Assembly (NCBI RefSeq): GCF_000018045.1
Contig: NC_009792.1
Span: forward strand, 1,612,001 to 1,676,000
Length of the DNA: 64,000 bases
Source of the DNA: Citrobacter koseri ATCC BAA-895
Lineage (GTDB): Bacteria > Pseudomonadota > Gammaproteobacteria > Enterobacterales > Enterobacteriaceae
Direction of reading: 5' to 3'
Of this stretch, positions 1 through 7,871 are shown piece by piece. The notes under the pieces were generated by a model, which was not told the origin of the DNA, did no database searches, and worked only from the letters and a program-made list of their open reading frames with translations. The stretch's first letter is position 1. Every line of letters begins with the position of its first letter. A program made the position numbers and the translations under genes.

Positions 1-295
1 GGCGGCGGTGTATCAAATTTCCGATTCGATCCAGGTTATCGGCAGCGGTATTTTGCGTGGTTATAAAGATACGCGGTCGATTTTCTTTATTACCTTTACA
101 GCTTACTGGGTGCTGGGATTACCGAGCGGTTATATCCTCGCGCTGACCGATCTGGTGGTGGATCGCATGGGACCGGCCGGGTTCTGGATGGGCTTTATTA
201 TCGGCCTGACGTCTGCGGCTATTATGATGATGCTGCGTATGCGATACCTGCAACGCCAGTCATCAGCGATTATTTTGCAGCGCGCTGCGCGATAA
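1..295 (+). CDS. mdtK: Multidrug efflux MATE transporter MdtK, C-terminal end (partial)
   Basis: Only the last ~97 residues are present; the reading frame is open from base 2 at the left edge. The segment holds the final membrane helices of a NorM-type MATE antiporter, including the stretch GSGILRGYKDTRS followed by the helix YWVLGLPSGYILAL and a glycine/alanine-rich last helix, and it ends in a short basic tail. MdtK exports cationic drugs and fluoroquinolones across the inner membrane in exchange for Na+ or H+. Identity rests on close resemblance to the E. coli C-terminus and on the following valV-valW pair, which also follows mdtK in E. coli. Confidence 0.93.
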   Translation, partial: AAVYQISDSIQVIGSGILRGYKDTRSIFFITFTAYWVLGLPSGYILALTDLVVDRMGPAGFWMGFIIGLTSAAIMMMLRMRYLQRQSSAIILQRAAR

Positions 296-301
296 ATCAG
301 C

Positions 302-327
302 AATAGCCGCCGAACGGCGGCTATTCT
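302..327 (+). terminator. mdtK terminator hairpin
   Basis: A perfect 10-bp inverted repeat (302-311 and 316-325) with a four-base loop lies just after the mdtK stop codon. The following U-tract is weak (TATTCTCTC), so termination may be partial. Confidence 0.65.
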
Positions 328-446
328 CTCGACATTTTGCGCGTTTCCTCTGCAATCGAGTGAAATCAGGAAGAAAATTACGTTTTCCCTCTTGCCTCAT
401 TCCGGCTCTGCCGCTAATATTCGTCCCCGTTGTCACCTGCAACATT

Positions 447-523
447 GCGTTCATAGCTCAGTTGGTTAGAGCACCACCTTGACATGGTGGGGGTCGTTGG
501 TTCGAGTCCAATTGAACGCACCA
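447..523 (+). tRNA. valV: tRNA-Val (anticodon GAC)
   Basis: A 77-base tRNA with an encoded 3' CCA. The acceptor arms GCGTTCA and TGAACGC pair, the D-arm carries AGCTCAGTTGG, the anticodon loop is TTGACAT (GAC at 481-483, reading GUC and GUU), and the T-loop is TTCGAGT. A nearly identical copy starts four bases downstream. This locus downstream of mdtK is valV-valW in E. coli. Confidence 0.97.
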
Positions 524-527
524 TCCT

Positions 528-604
528 GCGTCTGTAGCTCAGTTGGTTAGAGCACCACCTTGACATGGTGGGGGTCGATGGTTCGAGTCCATTCAGACGC
601 ACCA
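528..604 (+). tRNA. valW: tRNA-Val (anticodon GAC), second copy
   Basis: A 77-base tRNA with encoded CCA and anticodon GAC at 562-564. It differs from the upstream copy mainly in the acceptor stem (GCGTCTG with CAGACGC) and one T-stem pair. The two genes are surely co-transcribed. Everything downstream to 9.3 kb differs from E. coli K-12, so the 3' end of this tRNA sits at the edge of an accessory block. Confidence 0.97.
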
Positions 605-806
605 TTCTTTATCCACACAGCACACTGTTCCCACAGCGCATTGTTCCCACAAATCTTTCCTGAATTCATGGTTTGACCGTTGTACAGACCAACAACCGCA
701 ACTGTCCCTTCACGCCTGCTGCCCTGATATTAATTATCTTACTGATTTTATTCTATTTAATAACCTGAAATTGCCGCTAACGGCAGCGTGCTCGCACGCC
801 CAAAAA

Positions 807-829
807 TGTAAATGATAATCATTATTGTG
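807..829 (+). promoter_or_regulatory. Fur box upstream of the FepA-like receptor
   Basis: AATGATAATCATTATTG around 809-827 is a good match to the 19-bp Fur consensus (GATAATGATAATCATTATC). It lies about 75 bases upstream of the receptor start, where a Fur-repressed promoter is expected. The interval 605-902 otherwise shows only AT-rich sequence. Confidence 0.8.
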
Positions 830-902
830 TTGCAAATGAGAAATATTGCTAATAAGTTATTTCACGCAATTTTTCTTTTAACAATGGCAAGTGATTAATA
901 TC

Positions 903-3203
903 ATGATAAAAAAGGCATATAAATTATCGCTTTTGAGTTCGCTTATTGCAGGGAGTCTGGCAATTCCTGCGGTACAGGCTGACGACATCAAAACAGCGGC
1001 AAACCAGAAAGCAGAACAAACAAACGCCAGTAACCCACCTGAGAAACAGGCTGCCCGCGACAAAGAAATAAACAGCGGCGAAACCATGGTCGTGACGGCC
1101 AAAGAACAGACGCTCCAGGCCCCCGGCGTCTCTATCATTGACAGTGAGGCCATTAAAAAACGGCCAATACAGCGCGACGTCGCTGAGATCATTCGCACCA
1201 TGCCGGGCGTCAATCTCACCGGGAACTCTAACAGCGGACAACGCGGGAATAACCGCCAGATTGATATCCGCGGCATGGGGCCGGAGAACACTCTGATTCT
1301 GATTGACGGTATGCCTGTCTCCAGCCGCAACTCGGTGCGCTATGGCTGGAGCGATGAGCGCGATACCCGTGGCGACACCAACTGGGTGCCGCCAGAAATG
1401 ATCGAGCGCATTGAGGTCATCCGTGGCCCGGCCGCCGCGATGTACGGCAGTGGCGCAATGGGCGGGGTCGTCAATATCATCACCAAACCGGCGACGGACG
1501 AATGGCACGGCAGTTTAAATACCTATTACAACTTTCCACAGCACAAATCCGAAGGCAGCACCAAACGCTATAACGGCAGTTTAAGCGGCGCGCTGGCGGA
1601 TAATCTGACCCTGCGAGTCTACGGTAACTGGAATAAAACGCAGGCTGATGCCCAGGATATCAACGAAAACCACACGACCCCGCGTATCGGTTCTTATGCC
1701 GGTAGCTACCCCGCTGGCCGTGAAGGTTTTATCAATAAAGACATCAATTCAGCTCTGCGCTGGGAATTTATGCCGATGCAGGCGCTGGAACTGGGGGCCG
1801 GCTACAGTCGCCACGGCAACCTGTATGCCGGTGATACGCAAAACACCAACAGCAACGCGCTGGTAAAAAAATATTATGGCAAAGAAACAAACGTTCTCTA
1901 CCGCCAGACGCTCAGCCTGAAATATACCGGCGCCTGGGACAGCGGCGTCACCACCAATAACTATGTGCAGTTTGAAAAAACGCGTAATACCCGCCTCAAT
2001 GAAGGCCTCTCTGGCGGCATCTCGGGGATTTTCAGCCCGTCAAATGAAGGGTTCTCGACCATTTCGTTGTATGACACCAACCTGCACTCGGAAGTGAATA
2101 TCCCGCTTGACCTGTGGGTTAGCCAGACGCTGACCTTTGGTGCGGAATTTAACCACCAGGCGATGAAAGATCCGTCGTCGAATACCGAATCCACCACCGG
2201 CGGGGGCTCGGTTCCGGGGATTGCCGATACCGGGCGCAGCAAATACAGCTCAGCGGATATTTACGGCATCTTTGCGGAAGATAACCTTGAACTGACGGAC
2301 AGCACTCGTCTGACTCCTGCCGTTCGCTTCAACCACCAGAGTATTAGCGGCAGTAACTGGAGTCCGTCACTGAACCTCTCCCAGGAACTGGGCGGCGACT
2401 TCACGTTGAAACTGGGTATTGCCCGCGCATGGAAAGCACCAAATCTGTATCAGACCAACCCCAATTACCTGTTGTTCAGTAAAGGCCAGGGATGCTACGG
2501 CGGCGGCGCCTGCTATCTGCAAGGCAACCGCGACCTGAAAGCAGAAACCAGCGTCAATAAAGAGGTAGGGATTGAATATAATCATGATGAAGTGCAGGCC
2601 GGGCTGACCTGGTATCGCAACGACTACCATGACAAGATTGCAGCCGGTGACTCGGTTGCGGGCAAAGCCACCTCCGCAAATATTTATCAATGGGAAAACG
2701 TGCCAAAAGCCGTCGTTCAGGGGCTGGAAGGGACGTTCAATTTCCCGCTCGCCGATACGCTGAAGATGAAAAATAACTTCACCTATATCATCGAGAACAA
2801 GAATAAGAAGAGTGGAGATTACCTGTCGGTTATTCCCAAATACACCATCAACTCAACGCTGGAGTGGCAGGCCGCTAACGATCTGTCGGTGCAGGGTACG
2901 CTGACGTGGTATGGCCGCCAGAAACCGAAAAAATACACTTATCAAGGGAACCCCACTTCGGGCAGCGAAACCCGACAGGTATCGCCTTATGCGCTGGTGG
3001 GCATGAGTGCGACTTACGCGGTGACGAAATATGTGGATGTAACCGCAGGGATCGATAACCTGTTCGACAAGCGCCACTTCCGTGAAGGAAATGCCCAGAC
3101 TACCGGTAACGCCACCACGGGCGCGTATCTGTGGGGAGCCGGTGCGAACACCTATAACGAACCTGGCCGCACCTACTACATGCAGGTGGGGCTACACTTC
3201 TGA
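903..3203 (+). CDS. TonB-dependent catecholate siderophore receptor, FepA paralogue
   Basis: A 766-residue outer membrane receptor. It has a signal peptide ending near IPAVQA, a TonB-box region (GETMVVTAKEQ), a plug domain with the FepA signatures APGVS, RTMPGVNLTGNS and GQRGNNRQIDIRGMGPENTL, and a 22-strand-type barrel ending in aromatic YYMQVGLHF. The cysteine pair in GCYGGGACYLQG matches the disulphide of the FepA loop. It should import ferric enterobactin or its hydrolysis products or analogues, powered by TonB-ExbBD. No ent or fep genes flank it, so this is an additional FepA/PfeA-type receptor rather than the chromosomal fepA. The ATG at 903 was chosen over the GTG at 891 because it directly precedes the basic signal-peptide start MIKKAYK. 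A Fur box lies upstream. It is convergent with an IroE-like esterase. Confidence 0.9.
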   Translation: MIKKAYKLSLLSSLIAGSLAIPAVQADDIKTAANQKAEQTNASNPPEKQAARDKEINSGETMVVTAKEQTLQAPGVSIIDSEAIKKRPIQRDVAEIIRTMPGVNLTGNSNSGQRGNNRQIDIRGMGPENTLILIDGMPVSSRNSVRYGWSDERDTRGDTNWVPPEMIERIEVIRGPAAAMYGSGAMGGVVNIITKPATDEWHGSLNTYYNFPQHKSEGSTKRYNGSLSGALADNLTLRVYGNWNKTQADAQDINENHTTPRIGSYAGSYPAGREGFINKDINSALRWEFMPMQALELGAGYSRHGNLYAGDTQNTNSNALVKKYYGKETNVLYRQTLSLKYTGAWDSGVTTNNYVQFEKTRNTRLNEGLSGGISGIFSPSNEGFSTISLYDTNLHSEVNIPLDLWVSQTLTFGAEFNHQAMKDPSSNTESTTGGGSVPGIADTGRSKYSSADIYGIFAEDNLELTDSTRLTPAVRFNHQSISGSNWSPSLNLSQELGGDFTLKLGIARAWKAPNLYQTNPNYLLFSKGQGCYGGGACYLQGNRDLKAETSVNKEVGIEYNHDEVQAGLTWYRNDYHDKIAAGDSVAGKATSANIYQWENVPKAVVQGLEGTFNFPLADTLKMKNNFTYIIENKNKKSGDYLSVIPKYTINSTLEWQAANDLSVQGTLTWYGRQKPKKYTYQGNPTSGSETRQVSPYALVGMSATYAVTKYVDVTAGIDNLFDKRHFREGNAQTTGNATTGAYLWGAGANTYNEPGRTYYMQVGLHF

Positions 3204-3238
3204 CGACCACCAGACTCGCATCATAGCGTAATGGCTAA

Positions 3239-3262
3239 GGGCGGCTTCCCGCCGCCCTCTTC
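3239..3262. terminator. Bidirectional terminator between receptor and esterase
   Basis: GGGCGGC and GCCGCCC (3239-3245 and 3251-3257) form a GC-rich stem with a five-base loop, followed by TCTTC. It lies between two converging genes and could serve both. Confidence 0.6.
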
Positions 3263-3275
3263 ACTCACTGCCCGG

Positions 3276-4214
3276 TTAATCGCAGCGCGCTGCCCCGGGA
3301 GTCTCCTCCGCGCTCATATTCAGTAACGCGCTCTGAAAAGAGGCGGTGAACATCGGCCCGTGCGTCAATCCCGGGTAATTCCACCAGGCAACCGCAAGCC
3401 CGTCTTTTTGCAGGGCGGAAACGGCGTCGCGGGTTTTATTCAGGATATCGGAAACCGGAGTCTGCGCATTTTTCCCCGGTGAAGCGGAACCTTCCATGAA
3501 AAATAAACGCTTATGGCAATTTTTCGCGGCATCCATTGTGGTTAACCGGGTTAACAACGAGGAATTGTCTCTTCCCAGCGATGGGCTGGCGCTGTAGTAA
3601 AACTGAAAAAATGACGACGACAGCCACGAATCAAGGACGAATAAGCCGCCGTAGGAGTGTCCCCATACGCCGCGTCGTTCAGGATCGATGTTGATCCCTT
3701 GTTCCGTTTGCGGCGCGATACGCGTCTCCAGCAGTCGACGGAAGTCCCCACTGCCGCCACCCGGTCGACGATAGCGCCCCTCCGCCCCGCTTTTCACTTC
3801 CAGCGCGGGCGTATAATCATAGGCTCTGCCGTTCAGATCAAAGGGTAAGTGGGTCTGGTAGCCGATGGCGACAATAACGGGGGGCGTTTTTTCCGCCAGT
3901 TGTTTCAGCAAGTCCTCCGTCAGGCGATCCATCACCGCATTGCCATCCAGCATATACAGAACCGGATAACCCGACGCTGGCGGCGTTTTATCAGGAACGC
4001 CGGTCCAGACCTTGTAGTGCCTTTTTCCGTCGGCGGAGTCGAAATTTTCAACCCTGAAATGGTAAAACGCGGAACCCCGATCGGCGATATTCGGTCCCAG
4101 CGGCTCCATATCCGGCCTGGCATACCCTTTCGCGCCATACAGCAGAGTAATGCAAGAGATTGCTAAAAACGGTGCCATGCGACGACGCCCGTTTCGATAC
4201 TCACGGCCATACAT
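3276..4214 (-). CDS. IroE-like periplasmic siderophore trilactone esterase
   Basis: An alpha/beta hydrolase of about 312 residues resembling IroE, which linearises enterobactin and salmochelin trilactones in the periplasm. Visible landmarks are the opening GPNIADRGSAFYHFRVENFDSADGKRHY split over the IroE-type N-terminus, PVLYMLDGNAVMD, the nucleophile elbow GHSYGG with its serine, YYSASPSLG, and a late GLTHGPMF carrying the probable catalytic histidine. An N-terminal hydrophobic segment (MAPFLAISCITLLYG) after several arginines looks like an export signal or membrane anchor. Start is uncertain: the first ATG at 4214 has AAGGA eleven bases upstream, and MAPF at 4178 is the alternative. Its job next to a FepA-like receptor would be processing the imported siderophore. 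Iron-responsive control is inferred, as I see no clear Fur box upstream. Confidence 0.82.
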   Translation of the reverse strand: MYGREYRNGRRRMAPFLAISCITLLYGAKGYARPDMEPLGPNIADRGSAFYHFRVENFDSADGKRHYKVWTGVPDKTPPASGYPVLYMLDGNAVMDRLTEDLLKQLAEKTPPVIVAIGYQTHLPFDLNGRAYDYTPALEVKSGAEGRYRRPGGGSGDFRRLLETRIAPQTEQGINIDPERRGVWGHSYGGLFVLDSWLSSSFFQFYYSASPSLGRDNSSLLTRLTTMDAAKNCHKRLFFMEGSASPGKNAQTPVSDILNKTRDAVSALQKDGLAVAWWNYPGLTHGPMFTASFQSALLNMSAEETPGAARCD

Positions 4215-4457
4215 CTCTTCGTTATTCCTTTTTTTACAGGTGAAATTCAGATTTTTGCAACATTACATACAGTTACCCGAAAGGCTCTGCGGGTCAAGTA
4301 AACCGTTACGGCCTTCATTCACATTTAAAATTCTGGTGAATGTACTTTAATCACTTATTTCGCAAAACAATATAAGTTTGTGCAAAGTCTCACAGTAACC
4401 TATTTTTATGCGCGTTATAGTGGCGACAACAGCAAATAAACAAGGCCTCTATTCGTT

Positions 4458-5360
4458 ATGAAAAACATCTTTACACTGACATTCCTCGCGCTAAGCTGCC
4501 TTTCCACACACGCTATAGCCAGTGAAAAACTTGCCGGTAATGAAATTCTCGCCGTTCAGAAAGGCGGTGTCCCGGATAAGATTTATGAAAACAACAAGCC
4601 TCATTTAAGAATTGCGACCTATAACATCGGCAAAAATGAAGCGTCCGAAAATGTAGCTGATTTCACGTCGCTTAATGCCGCTATCAAAAAAATTGCAGCC
4701 GATATCATTGCGGTTCCAGAGGTTGATAATAAAACCGCAAGAAGCCAAAAGATTGATCAATTGAAAACGATCGCTGATGCAAATAACTATCACTATGCCT
4801 TTGGTAAGGCGCTGGATTTTGATGGTGGTGAATACGGGCTCGGCATTTTATCGAAATACAAAATTCAGCATACTCAGGTTATCAATTTACCCTCAGGCGA
4901 TGCAGAACAACGGGTAGCATTACTGGCGCAAATTGCGGTTCCAGGTTTCGATACGCCGGTACTGGTCATGGTTACCCACCTTGACTGGCAAAAAGATCCC
5001 ACCATGCGAATTGAGCAAGTCCGCCATCTGCTGGATGTCAGTATTGGCGATGCGTCATCCGATTTTAAAGATATCGCCTCTTCAATAAAAATTCTGGCTG
5101 GCGATTTCAACTCTACCCGTGACGAACAGCCGTTAAAAGAAATTGGCTATTTCTTTAATCCGGTTGAGAAACAGGGGACGGATTATCGTACATGGCCTGC
5201 GGTTAACCCGGCGATTGATATTGACCACATCTTCACTTTCAAGGGGCAAAAATGGGATGTGAAGAAAATAGACATTCCGCATAACTCCCCTGCTTTCACC
5301 TGGTCGTCGGCAAGCGATCATCTCCCCTTTATCGCGGATATGGAACTCACCGAGCAGTAA
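4458..5360 (+). CDS. Exported endonuclease/exonuclease/phosphatase family protein
   Basis: A 300-residue protein with a clear Sec signal peptide (MKNIFTLTFLALSCLSTHAIAS) followed by an EEP (DNase I-like) fold. Fold motifs in order are IATYNIGKN (first strand, Asn), IAVPEVDN (metal-binding Glu), VMVTHLDW (His), LAGDFNS (Asp and Asn) and the C-terminal ASDHLPF (Asp-His pair). All catalytic positions of the superfamily seem present. The superfamily includes nucleases, phosphodiesterases and lipid phosphatases, so the substrate cannot be read from sequence. The gene looks richer in A and T than its neighbours, consistent with transfer. It stands alone, divergent from the esterase, with a possible -10 TATAGT at 4416-4421. 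Confidence 0.78.
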   Translation: MKNIFTLTFLALSCLSTHAIASEKLAGNEILAVQKGGVPDKIYENNKPHLRIATYNIGKNEASENVADFTSLNAAIKKIAADIIAVPEVDNKTARSQKIDQLKTIADANNYHYAFGKALDFDGGEYGLGILSKYKIQHTQVINLPSGDAEQRVALLAQIAVPGFDTPVLVMVTHLDWQKDPTMRIEQVRHLLDVSIGDASSDFKDIASSIKILAGDFNSTRDEQPLKEIGYFFNPVEKQGTDYRTWPAVNPAIDIDHIFTFKGQKWDVKKIDIPHNSPAFTWSSASDHLPFIADMELTEQ

Positions 5361-5495
5361 CCTATTGGCAGGGATGGCGGGATTTCCGCTTTCCCTGCTG
5401 GCAACCGCACCGATCGCCAATAGCGCAAGGTGCATCAATCACAGATTTTGCCCTATACTGGAAAGCTGGCAAACACTGAACTAAACAGGTGATTG

Positions 5496-5636
5496 ATGGA
5501 TATTGATCTCGACAATCTGGTCTTTGACGGGCTGGAGGAAGCGCAAGAGCGTAACGCTGAACGTCTGGAAGACGCAGATAAAAAAGCCCAGGCGGTTATT
5601 GCGGATGATGACTGCGGCGATGCCTGCAAAATATAA
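5496..5636 (+). CDS. Small acidic protein of unknown function with a C-terminal CxxxC
   Basis: A 46-residue open frame starting at ATG 5496 with AGGTG seven bases upstream, followed immediately by a strong terminator. The product starts MDIDLDNLVFDGLEEAQERN, is highly acidic with a heptad-like helical middle, and ends DDDCGDACKI. I do not recognise the family. The good ribosome binding site, the tight terminator and the monocistronic layout support a real gene. The paired cysteines (CGDAC) near the C-terminus could bind metal, form a disulphide or be modified, but nothing nearby indicates which. Confidence 0.6.
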   Translation: MDIDLDNLVFDGLEEAQERNAERLEDADKKAQAVIADDDCGDACKI

Positions 5637-5640
5637 CGAC

Positions 5641-5669
5641 AGAACCGGCGTAATGCCGGTTTTTTTTAT
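5641..5669 (+). terminator. Rho-independent terminator of the small acidic gene
   Basis: ACCGGC and GCCGGT form a stem around 5643-5659 followed by an uninterrupted run of T. It begins a few bases after the stop codon at 5636. Confidence 0.85.
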
Positions 5670-5733
5670 TCAGGATTAAGCCGCAGAAAGCGCGCAGATT
5701 TCGTTCCAGTATGCCTCGCGCGTTTGTCGATGT

Positions 5734-5913
5734 TCAGCGTTCTGTTTTATCACGGAACCACTCCGGATCAATGTTGGCGATATCCACGCCATACAGGCTG
5801 GCGACAGGAAGAACAGACTCAACAATACGCTGAAGATGAGGCTCCGCATCGTACTGTCGGGTCTGTGGACGTGCCTTCACCACAGTATGCCAAAGACGTT
5901 TAAACCCATTCAT
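5734..5913 (-). CDS. Small hypothetical protein
   Basis: A 59-residue frame beginning MNGFKRLWHTVVKARPQ and ending EWFRDKTER. An upstream in-frame ATG exists at 6006, but the start at 5913 is preceded by GGGGCGGAGAAG, a strong Shine-Dalgarno region. The N-terminus is basic and aromatic, the middle has a hydrophobic helix (IVESVLPVASLYGVDIA), and there are no cysteines or signal peptide. I do not recognise it. It faces the small acidic gene tail to tail. Confidence 0.5.
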   Translation of the reverse strand: MNGFKRLWHTVVKARPQTRQYDAEPHLQRIVESVLPVASLYGVDIANIDPEWFRDKTER

Positions 5914-6143
5914 CTTCTCCGCCCCTCTGTCTGTATGCTGGATGCGTTTTATTGCAGCGCATTCGCGTGAAAAAATGAAATACGAAATCCTGCCATCCTT
6001 GTGCATTTATTGCATTAGACCATCCCATCTTAATTCACCGACCATTAACATCTGTTTTACTAATATCTTTTTGTATATAGATAAGAATCTTTTCTTATTT
6101 GGTGACGACGGCGAGTTGTGGGAGCGTAAAAAGACAAACCCAA

Positions 6144-6183
6144 TCATGTCGCGAATGCAGCGGCCTTTTTGACCGCGACATGA
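6144..6183. promoter_or_regulatory. Inverted repeat upstream of the amino acid ABC operon (possible operator or leader hairpin)
   Basis: TCATGTCGCG (6144-6153) and CGCGACATGA (6174-6183) form a perfect 10-bp inverted repeat separated by 20 bases, 35 bases before the first gene of the importer. A smaller repeat (GCGG with CCGC) lies inside the spacer. It could be a dimeric regulator site or an mRNA hairpin. The rest of 5914-6217 is AT-rich promoter-like sequence with no gene seen. Confidence 0.5.
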
Positions 6184-6217
6184 ATTATTTAGCGTCTCTA
6201 CAGGGATATCAAAGAAG

Positions 6218-7051
6218 ATGATGGCAACGACAATTCACAGCACTAAAAAAACATTACTGGCATTAAGTGCGCTATTCGCATCCGGTATTGCCGCGTTACC
6301 CGCCCAGGCCGATCAACTGGCGGATATTAAAGCCGCCGGCGTAGTGAAAGTGGCCACGTTCGATGCGAACCCGCCGTTTGGCTCCGTCGATCCGCAAACG
6401 CATAAAATCGTTGGCTACGACGTTGATTTTGCCGAAGCGCTGGCCAAATCGTTGGGAGTCAAACTGGAACTGGTCGCCACCAACCCAGCCAACCGTATCC
6501 CGTTACTGCAATCGGGTAAGGCCGATCTGATCGTCGCGGATATTACCATCACCCCGGAGCGCGCCCAGGTTATCGACTTTTCCGTTCCCTATTTTATCAC
6601 CGGGCAACAATTCCTGGTTCCGGCGACCTCCCCCGACAAGCTGGATGAGTACAGCCGCGCGCGAATTGGCGCGGTGAAAGGAACAACGGGGGAACAGGCG
6701 CTGCACCAGCGTTTCCCGCAATCCCGCGTGCTGGCCTATGATGATATCCCGCTGGCGCTGACTGCGCTGCGTAATGGCAACGTTCAGGCGATCACCCAGG
6801 ACAGCACCATTCTGGCGGGCCTGTTAAGCGGGGCGCCGGACAAAGCCAACTTTAAAATCCTACCCGACCTGCTGAGTAAAGAGGAAATCGGCGTCGGGGT
6901 GAAAAAAGGCGAACCCGCGCTGTTAAAGGCGGTGAACGATGAACTGCTGAAGCTCGAGTCCACCGGACAGGCGGCTAAAATCTATGACGTCTGGTTCGGC
7001 CCCGAAACCAAAAATCCACAGCCGCGCGCCTTTAAAATAGAAGCGAAGTAA
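6218..7051 (+). CDS. Polar amino acid ABC transporter, periplasmic substrate-binding protein
   Basis: A 277-residue extracytoplasmic solute receptor of family 3. A Sec signal peptide ends near LPAQA, followed by mature sequence DQLADIKAAGVVKVATFDANPPFG, the lobe motif GYDVDFAEALAKSLG, and the ligand-site block NPANRIPLLQSGKADLIVADITITPERA, whose Arg and Asp normally hold the amino acid backbone. It delivers substrate to the permease genes downstream. The subgroup resembles glutamate/aspartate or related polar amino acid binders, and the exact ligand is not certain. It is the first gene of a four-gene operon, with the ATPase starting one base after its stop. Confidence 0.85.
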   Translation: MMATTIHSTKKTLLALSALFASGIAALPAQADQLADIKAAGVVKVATFDANPPFGSVDPQTHKIVGYDVDFAEALAKSLGVKLELVATNPANRIPLLQSGKADLIVADITITPERAQVIDFSVPYFITGQQFLVPATSPDKLDEYSRARIGAVKGTTGEQALHQRFPQSRVLAYDDIPLALTALRNGNVQAITQDSTILAGLLSGAPDKANFKILPDLLSKEEIGVGVKKGEPALLKAVNDELLKLESTGQAAKIYDVWFGPETKNPQPRAFKIEAK

Positions 7052-7052
7052 T

Positions 7053-7871
7053 ATGCTCTCAGGTTTGTTTACCCGCTCCGCAGCTTCGGCTGCGGATTTT
7101 ACGCATTTGCGTCAGGCGCGCGTTGAACTGCGCGATGTGATCAAACAGTACGACGGGCACCGGGTATTAAACGGTGTCAATCTGACGGTGGAACCCGGAG
7201 AAGTCGTTACCATCCTTGGGCCATCCGGTTCGGGAAAATCCACGCTTATTCGACTCATCAACCAGCTTGAGTCATTAAGCGGCGGCGATATTTTTATCGA
7301 TGATAAGCCCATTGGTCAGCTCAAGGGCGCAGCGCTGCGCCAGTTACGCAGCCGCATTGGATTCGTATTCCAGCAATTCAACCTTTACGCCCATCTGACG
7401 GCGCAGCAGAACATTACGCTGGCGCTGGAGTATGTGCATGGCTGGAATAAAGAGGCCGCCCGGCAGCGAGCCCGCGAGTTGCTGGACCAGGTGGGTCTGG
7501 CTGAAAAAGCCGACGCATTTGCCGCCCAGCTCTCTGGCGGACAGCAGCAGCGCGTCGCCATTGCCCGCGCGCTGGCCTCCTCTCCGCAAATTATCCTTTT
7601 TGATGAGCCAACATCCGCGCTGGACCCGGAAATGATCGGCGAAGTCTTACAGGTCATGAAAAATCTTGCCCACAGCGGGATCACCATGATCGTCGTTACG
7701 CACGAGATGCACTTCGCGCGCGAAATTGCCGACCGTGTCGTGTTTATCGACGGCGGCGATATTCTGGAAGTCGCCTCGCCTGAAGCATTTTTTACCCGTC
7801 CGCAGCACCCCAGAACCCAGCGCTTCCTGAAGAAAGTGCTCGATCCGTTACACCAGGAGTCATCGTTATAA
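7053..7871 (+). CDS. Polar amino acid ABC transporter, ATP-binding protein
   Basis: A 272-residue ABC ATPase of the GlnQ/GltL type. It has Walker A GPSGSGKST, Q-loop FQQFNLYAHL, signature LSGGQQQR, Walker B IILFDEPTSALDP and H-loop VVTHEM. It has an N-terminal extension of about 25 residues before the first strand (VELRDVIKQYDG) compared with typical 240-residue family members. It energises uptake through the two permeases that follow. The stop codon overlaps the next start by one base. Confidence 0.9.
   Translation: MLSGLFTRSAASAADFTHLRQARVELRDVIKQYDGHRVLNGVNLTVEPGEVVTILGPSGSGKSTLIRLINQLESLSGGDIFIDDKPIGQLKGAALRQLRSRIGFVFQQFNLYAHLTAQQNITLALEYVHGWNKEAARQRARELLDQVGLAEKADAFAAQLSGGQQQRVAIARALASSPQIILFDEPTSALDPEMIGEVLQVMKNLAHSGITMIVVTHEMHFAREIADRVVFIDGGDILEVASPEAFFTRPQHPRTQRFLKKVLDPLHQESSL

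Noticed and set aside
414..605. Minus-strand open frame of 63 residues with repeated LEPSTPTMSRWCSNQLSY-like text
   Set aside because: It is the antisense of the two tandem tRNA-Val genes, a well-known source of spurious repeated proteins.
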